This document shows, one piece after another, positions 16,608 through 24,139 of a stretch of 64,000 nt of DNA (position 1 is its first letter; the number at the start of each line of letters is the position of its first letter). Under the pieces are notes generated by a model. The model saw only the letters and a list, made by a program, of their open reading frames with translations. It made no database searches and was not told the origin of the DNA. Both the position numbers and the translations under genes were made by a program. Origin of the DNA: Amycolatopsis sp. NBC_01488 (GTDB taxonomy: Bacteria; Actinomycetota; Actinomycetes; Mycobacteriales; Pseudonocardiaceae); the NCBI RefSeq assembly GCF_036227105.1, contig NZ_CP109434.1, positions 9,024,501 through 9,088,500 on the forward strand, read 5' to 3'.

Positions 16608-17396
16608 ATGTTCCAGAAGGTGCTCGCGACGTTCGGCTCGGGCGGGGCGAAGATCGACGCCCGCCTGCTCGACCGGACCGCCTCTCCCGGCCGCCCGCTG
16701 CACGGCGAGGTGCTGCTGGCCGGCGGCGAGGTCGACCAGGAGATCAAGGGCCTCGCGGTGACGCTGCTGGCCCGCGTCGAGGTCGCCGGCACGGACAAGA
16801 CCGAAGACCTCCCGTTCGGCTCCCAGCAGCTGGTCGGGAACGAGCTGATCCGCGCCGGCCAGCAGGTGCGCATCCCGTTCGAGGTGCCGCTGCCGTGGGA
16901 GACGCCGGTCACGAGCGTCTACGGCCGGCCGCTGACCGGCATGGCGGTCGGCGTCCGGGCCGAGCTGGACCTCGCCGCCGCCGTGTCCGACCCGTTCGAC
17001 GCCGACGCCGTCGCGATCGAGCCGCTCCCCGCGCAGAAGCGGGTCCTCGACGCGCTGAGCCGGACCGGCTTCACCTTCCGCGAAGCCATCCTCGAGCAGG
17101 GCCGGATCAACGGCGCCCAGCAGCAGCTGCCCTTCTTCCAGGAGATCCGCTTCACGCCTTCGCCGCGCTTCGCGAGCGTGTTCTCCCAGCTCGCGGTGAC
17201 GTTCCTGGCGTCGTCGAGCCGCACGGACGTCGTCCTCGAGGTCACCAAGCGGGTCCGGGTCAGCAAGACCGGCGGCTTCGGCGGGCGCGGGCAGGACTTC
17301 CTCGGGATGTTCACGATGAAGCCGGACGTGAACTGGGAGAAGCAGCTCGAGGACTGGCTCGACCTCCTTGCCCGCCCGCGCGGCATCTTCGACTGA
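16608..17396 (+). CDS. Spo0M-like sporulation/arrestin-fold protein
   Basis: A 262-residue protein of the SpoOM family, which has an arrestin-like beta-sandwich and acts as a cytoplasmic sporulation or cell-envelope control factor in Bacillus. Visible family regions are MFQKVLATFGSGGAKIDARL at the start, LLAGGEVDQEIKGLAV near 38 and the PFEVPLPWETPVT segment near 90. The glycine-rich GGFGGRGQDFLGMF lies near the end. No membrane segment. It opens a run of five genes joined by overlaps or short gaps (to 20285). Its TGA shares a base with the next ATG (TGATG). In non-sporulating-endospore actinomycetes its role is undefined. Confidence 0.82.
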   Translation: MFQKVLATFGSGGAKIDARLLDRTASPGRPLHGEVLLAGGEVDQEIKGLAVTLLARVEVAGTDKTEDLPFGSQQLVGNELIRAGQQVRIPFEVPLPWETPVTSVYGRPLTGMAVGVRAELDLAAAVSDPFDADAVAIEPLPAQKRVLDALSRTGFTFREAILEQGRINGAQQQLPFFQEIRFTPSPRFASVFSQLAVTFLASSSRTDVVLEVTKRVRVSKTGGFGGRGQDFLGMFTMKPDVNWEKQLEDWLDLLARPRGIFD

Positions 17397-17887
17397 TGGC
17401 CACGCCCCGCGCCGAGCGGCCGCACATGCCCGGCTACGGGATCGCGGCCGAGCGCGCGGGGCTGTTGCCCTGGTCGTGGGCGGAGACGCGGCTGCGGGAG
17501 TCGCACGACTTCTGGCTGGCGACCGTGACCCCCGGCGGCCGCCCGCACCTGATGCCGGTCTGGGCGGTGTGGACCGGCGAGGTGCTGTGGTTCTCCTCGT
17601 CGCTGAGGTCGGTCAAGGCGCGCAACATCGCCGCGGGCTCGGCGGTGTCGATCGCGACGGAAGACCCGTACGAGCCCGTCGTCGTCGAAGGGACCGCCGA
17701 GATCGTCACCGACCCGGCGGCGTTGCGCTCATTCCTCGACGCGATGAACGAGAAGTACGCGACGGCGTACGACATCGCGTTCCTCGACGCGGACGTCAAC
17801 GCGTCGATGCGGCTGCGGCCGGAGAAGGCGTTCGGCTTGCGGGAGAAGGACTTCACCGCTACGCCGACGCGCTGGACGTTCTCGTGA
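17396..17887 (+). CDS. Pyridoxamine 5'-phosphate oxidase-like flavoprotein
   Basis: A 163-residue split-barrel flavin- or F420-binding protein of the PNPOx-like group. Characteristic features are FWLATVTPGGRPHLMPVWAV near residue 39, LWFSSSLRSVKARNI near 65 (phosphate-binding basic stretch) and VVVEGTAEIVTDPAALR near 96. Family members reduce varied substrates or bind haem, so the exact reaction is open. The ATG overlaps the previous stop by one base and its own stop overlaps the next GTG (GTGA). This puts it firmly in the operon, between the Spo0M-like and HD-domain genes. Confidence 0.82.
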   Translation: MATPRAERPHMPGYGIAAERAGLLPWSWAETRLRESHDFWLATVTPGGRPHLMPVWAVWTGEVLWFSSSLRSVKARNIAAGSAVSIATEDPYEPVVVEGTAEIVTDPAALRSFLDAMNEKYATAYDIAFLDADVNASMRLRPEKAFGLREKDFTATPTRWTFS

Positions 17888-18501
17888 AGTGGGCCGACGC
17901 GATCACCGTCCTGGGCGGCGTGTCCGATGCGTGGTCACGGCTCGAAGCCCGCTATCGCGAACCCCATCGCCGCTACCACACGCTGGACCACGCGGCCGCC
18001 GTCGCGCGCGACTCCGCCTGGCTGGCCGCGGATCTCGGCGAGGTCGACCGGGCGCTGGTCGCCGTCGCGGCCTGGACGCACGACATCGTGTACGACGCGA
18101 AGCCCGGCGACGACGAACGCGCCAGCGCGGCTTGGGCCCGCGAAGCGCTGGCCGGAGTCGCCGAAGCGCACGTCGAGCGCGTCGAAGGCCTCATCCTCGC
18201 CACGATCAAGCACGTCGCCCCGGCCGACGACGACATCGCCACCGCGCTCCTCGACGCCGATCTCGCCATCCTCGGCGCGCCGAAGGAGCTGTACTCGACG
18301 TACACCCGCGGAGTGCGCGAGGAGTACGCGAAGTACCCCGACGACGTCTGGCGCGAAGGCCGCATCGCCGTCCTCGAGGGCATGCTGGCCCGGCCGCTCT
18401 ACCGCAGCGAAGCCGCGCGGGCACGCTGGGCGAGCGCCGCGGAAACTAACCTCGCGGCCGAGCTGACCCACTGGCGCCGCGAGCGGGACGATCACCGATG
18501 A
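17884..18501 (+). CDS. HD-domain protein, predicted metal-dependent phosphohydrolase
   Basis: A 205-residue predicted hydrolase. The metal site is visible as YHTLDHAAAV (His and His near residues 32-36) and AAWTHDIVYD (His-Asp near 66-67), followed by ILATIKHVAP and LLDADLAILG (Asp near 126). This is the COG4339-type HD family, often found next to nucleotide or sugar genes; substrate unknown. GTG start shares GTGA with the preceding stop. psuG starts 9 bases after its stop, suggesting it could act on a nucleotide-derived phosphate. That is inference only. Confidence 0.8.
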   Translation: MKWADAITVLGGVSDAWSRLEARYREPHRRYHTLDHAAAVARDSAWLAADLGEVDRALVAVAAWTHDIVYDAKPGDDERASAAWAREALAGVAEAHVERVEGLILATIKHVAPADDDIATALLDADLAILGAPKELYSTYTRGVREEYAKYPDDVWREGRIAVLEGMLARPLYRSEAARARWASAAETNLAAELTHWRRERDDHR

Positions 18502-18510
18502 TGGTTCCTC

Positions 18511-19416
18511 GTGACCACCCCACTCCACCTGCACGAAGAGATCGCCTCGGCGCTGCGTGACGGGCACCCCGTCGTCGCGCTGGAGAGCACCATCCTGTCC
18601 CACGGCCTGCCGCCGGGCCGCAACCTCGACGTCGCCCGCCGCCTCGAGCGCGTGGTGCGCGACGGCGGCGCCGTCCCGGCCACGATCGCGGTCCTCGACG
18701 GCCGCGTCGTCGTCGGCCTCTCCCCCGCCGAGCTCGAGCGCGTCTGCGCACCGGACGCCGGCCTCGACAAGCTGTCGCTGCGCGACCTCGGCCCGGCCGT
18801 CGGCCTCGGCCGCTCGGGCGCGACGACCGTGGCGAGCACGTCGGCGCTGGCCGCGGCGGCCAGCATCGGGATGTTCGCCACCGGCGGGCTCGGCGGCGTG
18901 CACGTCGGCGCGGCGCAGTCGTGGGACGTCTCGGCGGACCTCGGCGTGCTCGCGAAGGTGCCGACCGTCGTCGTCTGCTCCGGCGTGAAGTCGGTGCTCG
19001 ACATCCCGGCGACGCTCGAGGTCCTCGAAACGAACTCGGTGCCGGTGCTCGGCTACCGCACCGACGACTTCCCGGCGTTCTACCTCCGCTCGTCGGGGCA
19101 CGCGGTCGGCTGGCGGGTCGACGACCCGAAGCAGGCCGCCGCGGTGGTCGCCGCACACCGCGCGTACGCGGATTCCGGTGTCCTGCTGGCGAATCCGATC
19201 CCCGCAGAGTCCGAAATGGACAAAGAGCTGCACGACCGGCTGCTCGCCGAAGGCCTCGCGCTCGTCGCCGAGCGGGGCGTGCACGGCGCCGACGTCACGC
19301 CGGTGCTGCTGGAGCACTTCCACACCGCCAGCGAAGGCGTGAGCATCGACGCGAACGAAGCGCTGGTGCTCAACAACGCGAAGCTCGCGACCGAGGTGGC
19401 GGTGGCGCTGACATGA
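18511..19416 (+). CDS. psuG: Pseudouridine-5'-phosphate glycosidase
   Basis: A 301-residue enzyme that reversibly cleaves the C-C bond of pseudouridine 5'-phosphate to uracil and ribose 5-phosphate. Family motifs are VALESTILSHGLPPGRNLDV near residue 22, VPATIAVLDGRVVVGL near 55, and TSALAAAASIGMFATGGLGG near 108. Next come SGVKSVLDIPATLEVLE near 158 and VLLANPIPAESEMD near 226. The Glu in ALEST and the Lys in SGVKS correspond to catalytic residues of the Escherichia coli enzyme. Length is normal. GTG start. It is followed directly by the kinase gene (ATGA overlap), reproducing the known PsuG-PsuK pair for RNA-derived pseudouridine salvage. Confidence 0.93.
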   Translation: MTTPLHLHEEIASALRDGHPVVALESTILSHGLPPGRNLDVARRLERVVRDGGAVPATIAVLDGRVVVGLSPAELERVCAPDAGLDKLSLRDLGPAVGLGRSGATTVASTSALAAAASIGMFATGGLGGVHVGAAQSWDVSADLGVLAKVPTVVVCSGVKSVLDIPATLEVLETNSVPVLGYRTDDFPAFYLRSSGHAVGWRVDDPKQAAAVVAAHRAYADSGVLLANPIPAESEMDKELHDRLLAEGLALVAERGVHGADVTPVLLEHFHTASEGVSIDANEALVLNNAKLATEVAVALT

Positions 19417-20285
19417 CCGGCATCGTGGTGGTCGGCGACGCGGCCCTCGACGTGATCGCCCGGCACGACAAGCCGTTGCCCCACGGCGGTGACGCCCGGG
19501 CGAAGATCCGGTTCACCGGCGGCGGTTCCGGCGCCAACACGGCGCTGTGGCTGCGGCACCTCGGCGCGGAGACGACGCTGGTCGCGCGGATCGGCGACGA
19601 CCCGGGCGGCCGGCTGATCCGGGCCGAACTGGAGGCCGCGGGCGTGCGGTGCGCGTTCGCGATCGACGCCGAGGCGCCGACGTGCTGCGTCGTGGTGATG
19701 GTCGACGGGTCCGGGCAGCGCAGCATGCTCGCCGACCGCGGCGCGAACCAGCGTTTCGCCCCCGAAGACGTCACCCCCGAGGCCCTGTCCGGCGCTCGGC
19801 ACCTCCACTTGTCGGGGTACGTGCTGCTCGACCCGCCGTCGCGCGCGGCGGGACTGGCGGCACTGGCCGCCGCGAAGGAAGCCGGGCTGACGACGTCGGT
19901 CGACCCGCAGGCGGCCGCGCACATCACCGACCCGGCCGCGTTCCTCGACGACGTGCGCGGTGTCGACCTGCTGCTGCCGAACACCGAGGAACTGGTGGCA
20001 CTGACCGGGTCCGCGGACCCGGCGTCGGCGAAGGAGCTGCTCGGCACGGTCGGCGCGGTGGTCGTCACCGCCGGGCTCGACGGCGCCGGCTGGGTCGACG
20101 CGGGCGGCGTCACGAGCGTGCCCGCCGTCGAGGCCGAGTGCCTCGACTCGACCGGCGCGGGCGACGCGTTCGACGCGGGCGTGCTCACCGGCTGGCTGGC
20201 CGGGGAGTCCACTGTGGACGTCCTGCGGCGGGGGACGCGACTCGGTGCGCTGGCGGTCGGGAAGGTGGGCCCGCAGCCGGTCTAG
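19413..20285 (+). CDS. psuK: PfkB family carbohydrate kinase, probable pseudouridine kinase
   Basis: A 290-residue ribokinase-family kinase. The N-terminal GGGSGANTALWLRHLGAE near residue 37 and the C-terminal anion-hole/catalytic motif DSTGAGDAFDAG near 247 (catalytic Asp in GAGD) are intact. VDPQAAAHITDP and LLLPNTEELVALTG are substrate-domain features. Coupling to psuG by a 4-base ATGA overlap makes phosphorylation of pseudouridine the likely job. PfkB kinases are poorly separable by sequence, so ribose or another nucleoside remains possible. Its TAG shares the tetramer CTAG with the stop of the convergent DUF3099 gene. Confidence 0.82.
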   Translation: MTGIVVVGDAALDVIARHDKPLPHGGDARAKIRFTGGGSGANTALWLRHLGAETTLVARIGDDPGGRLIRAELEAAGVRCAFAIDAEAPTCCVVVMVDGSGQRSMLADRGANQRFAPEDVTPEALSGARHLHLSGYVLLDPPSRAAGLAALAAAKEAGLTTSVDPQAAAHITDPAAFLDDVRGVDLLLPNTEELVALTGSADPASAKELLGTVGAVVVTAGLDGAGWVDAGGVTSVPAVEAECLDSTGAGDAFDAGVLTGWLAGESTVDVLRRGTRLGALAVGKVGPQPV

Positions 20286-20596
20286 CCGTCGATCACCCGG
20301 TGGCTGGTGCCTTCGATCGCCTTCGCCTCGGTCTGGTAGCGGTTGACGTTCTCGGACTTGCGGGGCGGGCGGTCGTTGGCGATCAGCACCGCGATCCACG
20401 GCAGCGGCACCGAGATCGCGAGGAACCCGAGCGCCAGCCACCACACGTGGTAGGTCAGGCCGGCCGCGATGAGGCACGGGATGCGGCAGCACATCATGAT
20501 GACGTACTTGCGCTTGCGGGCCTTGAACTGCTCTTCGTACGACGGGGCCGCCCCGGTGATCAGCACCGGGTCCGAGTCGTTGGCGGGCATGGTCAC
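20282..20596 (-). CDS. DUF3099 membrane protein
   Basis: A 104-residue protein of the DUF3099 family, conserved in actinobacteria with no known function. LITGAAPSYEEQFKARKRKY precedes two hydrophobic helices (about residues 36-55 and 60-80) and a short cytoplasmic tail. The GTG at 20596 is chosen because GGAGG lies 7 bases upstream; an ATG two codons later is less well placed. The gene ends convergently inside the kinase gene's stop (CTAG). In mycobacteria the homologue sits beside sigB (from memory); here sigB is 3.5 kb away. Confidence 0.82.
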   Translation of the reverse strand: MTMPANDSDPVLITGAAPSYEEQFKARKRKYVIMMCCRIPCLIAAGLTYHVWWLALGFLAISVPLPWIAVLIANDRPPRKSENVNRYQTEAKAIEGTSHRVIDG

Positions 20597-20634
20597 TGCA
20601 CCACCTCCGCGATCCATCGTCCCACCTGTGCCGC

Positions 20635-21909
20635 TCATCCGACACCTGGGTGGGACAACCGGCTCAACGCGGCGGCGGCGAGCGTCTCGATGCCCGTGCG
20701 CAGGGTCGGGTGCAGCACCGGGGCGAAGCGCGGCGAGTGGTTGGACGGGATGTCGCGCTCGAACCGGCCCTCGGTCATCGCCGTGATGACCGTCTGCGGG
20801 TCGAAGCCGCCGACCAGCCAGAACACCGACGGGACGCCGGCCGCGCGGCCGAACTCGCTGAAGTCCTCGCTGCCGGTGACCAGCGGCGCCGGCAGCACCG
20901 CTTCGGCGCCGAAGTGGCCGCGGAAGACCTCGGTGAGCGCGTCGTTGGCGGCTTCGTCGTTTTCGGTGATCGGGTAAGAGCCGGAGCGGACGATCTCGGG
21001 TGGCTTCGGCGCGCCGGCCGTGGCGGCCTCGCCGCTGACGATCCGCTCCACCGCGGCGAGCACGCGCTCCCGGACGGCCTGGTCGAAGGACCGGACGTTC
21101 ACCTCGAGCACGGCGTCGTCGGCGATCACGTTGCTCGCGGTGCCCACGTGCAGCGAGCCGACGGTGACCACCGCCGAGTCCGTGGCGGCGATCTCCCGCG
21201 AGACGATCGTCTGCAGCTTGAGCACCACGGACGCGGCCAGCACGGCCGGGTCGACGGTCGTCTCCGGGCGCGAACCGTGCCCACCGCGGCCGTGGAGCGT
21301 GATGCGCAGGGTGTCCGTCGCGGCCATGATCACGCCGGGCCGGGTGAGCACCCAGCCGGCCGGGCCGGGCACCAGGTGCTGGCCGAACACGACGTCGGGT
21401 GTTCCGGCGCGGTCGAAGAGGCCGTCGCGGACCATCCGGGCGGCGCCGCCCGCGCCCTCCTCCCCCGGCTGGAAGACCACCTGCAGCGTGCCGGACCAGG
21501 TGTCACGGCCCTTCGCGAGCAGCGCCGCGGCGCCCGAAAGCCAGGTGGCGTGCATGTCGTGCCCGCAGGCGTGCATGACCGGGACGTCCTTGCCGTGCTC
21601 GTCGGTGCCACGCTCGGTGCTCGCGTACGACAGCCCGGTCTTCTCCTCGACCGGCAGCGCGTCGATGTCGGCGCGCAGCAGGACCGTCGGGCCCTCGCCG
21701 TTGCGCAGCACGCCCAGCACCCCGGTGCCGGCGATGCCGGTGTGCACCTCGTAGCCGTCGCGCTCCAGCCGCCGGGCCAGCTCGGCCGCCGTCCGGGTCT
21801 CGGCGAAGGACAGCTCGGGGTGCCGGTGGAGGTCGATGTACAGCGCTTCGAGCTCGGGCAGCGCCGCGTCGAGCGGGGCGAGGACGCGTTCAAGGGTCAC
21901 GGGGGCCAT
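20635..21909 (-). CDS. M20 family metallo-amidohydrolase (1)
   Basis: A 424-residue zinc hydrolase of the M20D group (hippurate, indole-acetyl-amino acid or N-acyl-amino acid hydrolases). Metal and catalytic features are HRHPELSF near residue 26, RADIDALP near 79, MHACGHDMHATWLSG near 107 and FQPGEEGAGG near 143. HGRGGHGSRPE of the lid domain and TGSEDFSEFG follow near 360. All ligand positions are present. The ATG at 21909 opens MAPVTLERVL; a longer frame exists without support. It is divergent from the methyltransferase gene with only 19 bases between starts. Substrate cannot be fixed. A second M20 gene is at 57135-58328. Confidence 0.88.
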   Translation of the reverse strand: MAPVTLERVLAPLDAALPELEALYIDLHRHPELSFAETRTAAELARRLERDGYEVHTGIAGTGVLGVLRNGEGPTVLLRADIDALPVEEKTGLSYASTERGTDEHGKDVPVMHACGHDMHATWLSGAAALLAKGRDTWSGTLQVVFQPGEEGAGGAARMVRDGLFDRAGTPDVVFGQHLVPGPAGWVLTRPGVIMAATDTLRITLHGRGGHGSRPETTVDPAVLAASVVLKLQTIVSREIAATDSAVVTVGSLHVGTASNVIADDAVLEVNVRSFDQAVRERVLAAVERIVSGEAATAGAPKPPEIVRSGSYPITENDEAANDALTEVFRGHFGAEAVLPAPLVTGSEDFSEFGRAAGVPSVFWLVGGFDPQTVITAMTEGRFERDIPSNHSPRFAPVLHPTLRTGIETLAAAALSRLSHPGVG

Positions 21910-21928
21910 CGTGGCAGCATTACCCACC

Positions 21929-23428
21929 GTGAGCACGCGAAGCGTACTGCCCGACCTGTCCGACGACGTCTGCGCGCGGCTGCGCGAGGCCTTCCGGCGC
22001 ACCTCCTACGACGCCGACGGCGTGGTGGCCGCCCTCGGCGGGACCGCCCACGCGGCGCTGGGCCGCGGCGAGCCGGTGCCAGCCGAGCGTGCGAGCCGCG
22101 ACGCGGGCGACCTGGGCACGCTGATCCGGCTGTTCCTGCTGGGTGGGACCGAGCCGGAGACCGCGGTCAAGGCCGCCTTCGCGCCGCTCTCCCCCGAAGA
22201 CGCCGTGGCCGCGGGGGTGCTCGACGCCGTCGACGGCGGCTACCGCGCGGCGCTCGACATCCGCCCGCACGGGGACGACGAAGGCTCCTGGTGGGTCGTC
22301 TCCGACCTCGACGCCGACGTGCTGGGCAGCACCGTGCCCGAGGACCACGTGCTCGGCGTCGGCCACGCGTCGCTGTCGCTGATCCGCGCGACCAGCCGCC
22401 GCCCGGTCGGCACCCTGCTCGACCTGGGCACCGGCAACGGCGTCCAGGCCTTGCACGCGACCCGGCACGCCCAGCGCGTGACCGCCACGGACGTCTCGGC
22501 GCGAGCCCTTGCCCTGGCCGCGGCGACGTTCCGGCTGAACGAGCTGGCCGTCGAGCTGGTCCGCGGCGAGTGGTTCGCGCCGGTCGCGCGGCGGAAGTTC
22601 GACCAGGTCCTCTGCAACCCGCCGTTCGTGGTCGGGCCGGCCCGCGTCGACTACACCTACCGCGACTCCGGCCTGGCCGGTGACGACGCGAGCGCGCTGG
22701 TCGTCCGCCAGCTGCCGGGCTTCCTGAACGACGGCGGCGTCGGCCAGCTGCTGGCCTCGTGGCTGCACACCGGGAAAGAGGACTGGGCCGACCGGGTGAG
22801 CCGCTGGCTCCCGGCCGAGACCGACGCCTGGTTCGTCCAGCGCGACGTCGCCGACCCGGCGCTCTACGTCGGTACCTGGCTGCGCGACGCGGGCCTCGAC
22901 CCGCGCTCGCCGGAAGGCCGGGCGAAGGCCGCCGCGTGGCTGGACTGGTTCGCCGCGAACGACGTCCGGGGCATCGGCTTCGGTTTCGTCACGCTCCGGC
23001 GCGCGGCCGGGGTCACGCCGACCGTGGTCTGCGAGGACCTGCGGCAGGCCTACGACGACCCGCTCGGCCCGGAAGCGGCCGGCTGGCTGGACCGCGTCGA
23101 CTGGCTGCGCAATTCCGGTTCACTGCTCGATGTCCGTTTTGTGGTGCCCGACACGGTTTTGCTGGAAAGCGTCGAAGAACCGGGCGACGAAGGCTGGACG
23201 ACCACCATCCGGCGGCTGCACCGCACCGACGGGCCGGGCTGGCAGCACGAGGTCGACGACCTGGCCGCGCAGCTGCTGGCCGGCTGCCGCGGCGCGCTAC
23301 CGCTGGAGGACCTGATCGAGCTCCTCGCGTTCTCGCAAGGGCTCGAGGCGGAGGAGCTGGCCGCCACCGCGCTGCCCGTCGTCCGCGAACTCGTCCGGCA
23401 CGGGATGCTCGTCCCGGCGACTCGGTGA
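21929..23428 (+). CDS. Class I SAM-dependent methyltransferase (DUF7059/DUF7782 type)
   Basis: A 499-residue protein with three parts. The N-terminal helical domain (about 1-135) matches what is called DUF7059. A Rossmann methyltransferase core follows, with motif I TLLDLGTGNGVQALH near 163 and motif IV DQVLCNPPFVV near 225. Last comes a C-terminal all-helical/winged region (about 390-499). NPPF is the signature of N-methylases acting on planar nitrogen, as in PrmC/HemK or RNA guanine/adenine methylases. The target is therefore a protein glutamine or an rRNA base rather than a small molecule (inference). GTG start at 21929; its stop overlaps the dtd start (GTGA). Confidence 0.82.
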   Translation: MSTRSVLPDLSDDVCARLREAFRRTSYDADGVVAALGGTAHAALGRGEPVPAERASRDAGDLGTLIRLFLLGGTEPETAVKAAFAPLSPEDAVAAGVLDAVDGGYRAALDIRPHGDDEGSWWVVSDLDADVLGSTVPEDHVLGVGHASLSLIRATSRRPVGTLLDLGTGNGVQALHATRHAQRVTATDVSARALALAAATFRLNELAVELVRGEWFAPVARRKFDQVLCNPPFVVGPARVDYTYRDSGLAGDDASALVVRQLPGFLNDGGVGQLLASWLHTGKEDWADRVSRWLPAETDAWFVQRDVADPALYVGTWLRDAGLDPRSPEGRAKAAAWLDWFAANDVRGIGFGFVTLRRAAGVTPTVVCEDLRQAYDDPLGPEAAGWLDRVDWLRNSGSLLDVRFVVPDTVLLESVEEPGDEGWTTTIRRLHRTDGPGWQHEVDDLAAQLLAGCRGALPLEDLIELLAFSQGLEAEELAATALPVVRELVRHGMLVPATR

Positions 23429-23850
23429 GGGCGGTCGCGGCCCGGGTGACCCGGGCGGACGTGACGGTCGACGGCGAGGTCGTCGGGGCGATCGGCGGAC
23501 CGGGTTTGCTTGTGCTGCTGGGAATCCACGTGGACGACGATGCGGCGAAGGCCGCCGTGATGGCGCGCAAATTGCACGAGCTACGCGTGTTGCGCGACGA
23601 GGAATCATGCGCCACCGCGAATGCGCCGCTGCTCGTGGTGAGCCAGTTCACGCTCTACGGCGACACGAAGAAAGGGCGCCGGCCGTCGTGGACGCGGGCC
23701 GCCCGGCCGGAGGCCGCCGAGCCGTTGGTGGACGCCGTCGTGGCCGAGCTGCGCGGCCGCGGCGCCACCGTCGCGACGGGCCGTTTCGGGGCGATGATGG
23801 CGGTCTCGAGCGTGAACGACGGTCCGTTCACGGTTCTCGTAGAGGTCTAG
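23425..23850 (+). CDS. dtd: D-aminoacyl-tRNA deacylase
   Basis: A 141-residue proofreading enzyme that removes D-amino acids (and glycine) mischarged on tRNA. The catalytic motif SQFTLYGD is at about residues 73-80 and the second active-site motif NDGPFT near 134, equivalent to the Gly-cis-Pro loop; Phe replaces the more usual Val. KKGRRPSWTRAARPE is also typical. The region before SQFTL is several residues shorter than in E. coli. GTG start coupled to the methyltransferase (GTGA). A DasR-core-like palindrome lies across its stop codon. Confidence 0.9.
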   Translation: MRAVAARVTRADVTVDGEVVGAIGGPGLLVLLGIHVDDDAAKAAVMARKLHELRVLRDEESCATANAPLLVVSQFTLYGDTKKGRRPSWTRAARPEAAEPLVDAVVAELRGRGATVATGRFGAMMAVSSVNDGPFTVLVEV

Positions 23851-23854
23851 ACCA
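23844..23854. promoter_or_regulatory. dre-like palindrome GGTCTAGACCA
   Basis: GGTCTAGACC is a perfect 10-base palindrome followed by A. It equals the centre of the Streptomyces DasR operator consensus (ACTGGTCTAGACCAGT, from memory). It spans the dtd stop and lies about 290 bases upstream of sigB. The flanks match less well, so function is unproven. Confidence 0.3.
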
Positions 23855-23990
23855 CCTCTCCCCGGTTCACATCCTGACCCGATTCACATGGGATTCTCAG
23901 GTTCTCCGATCACGGACCGTTCTCAGCAAAAGCTCAGCAATGGTGGAGCAACCGGAGCGCGCCGGCAGCCGTCTCCTTTTCAGGCGAGCC

Positions 23991-24018
23991 GGGAACGTTT
24001 TGGAAACCCGGAGCGTTG
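23991..24018 (+). promoter_or_regulatory. ECF/SigH-SigE-type promoter of sigB
   Basis: GGGAAC (23991-23996) and GTTG (24015-24018) are 18 bases apart, the arrangement of mycobacterial SigE/SigH and streptomycete SigR promoters. The site gives a leader of about 115 bases before the sigB ATG. M. tuberculosis sigB is known to be driven by SigE and SigH from such sites. The remaining 289-base gap from dtd holds no gene. Confidence 0.6.
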
Positions 24019-24139
24019 TGCCAGATGTCCAGCCAAGCCGGCCGGACCGGCGTACCGGGTTCCACAGGCCCCGGTCCGCGGGTACGCACCCGGTGGGACG
24101 ACCGCAGCAGCACGTTCAGCCCGTGACCGGGGAGGCAGA

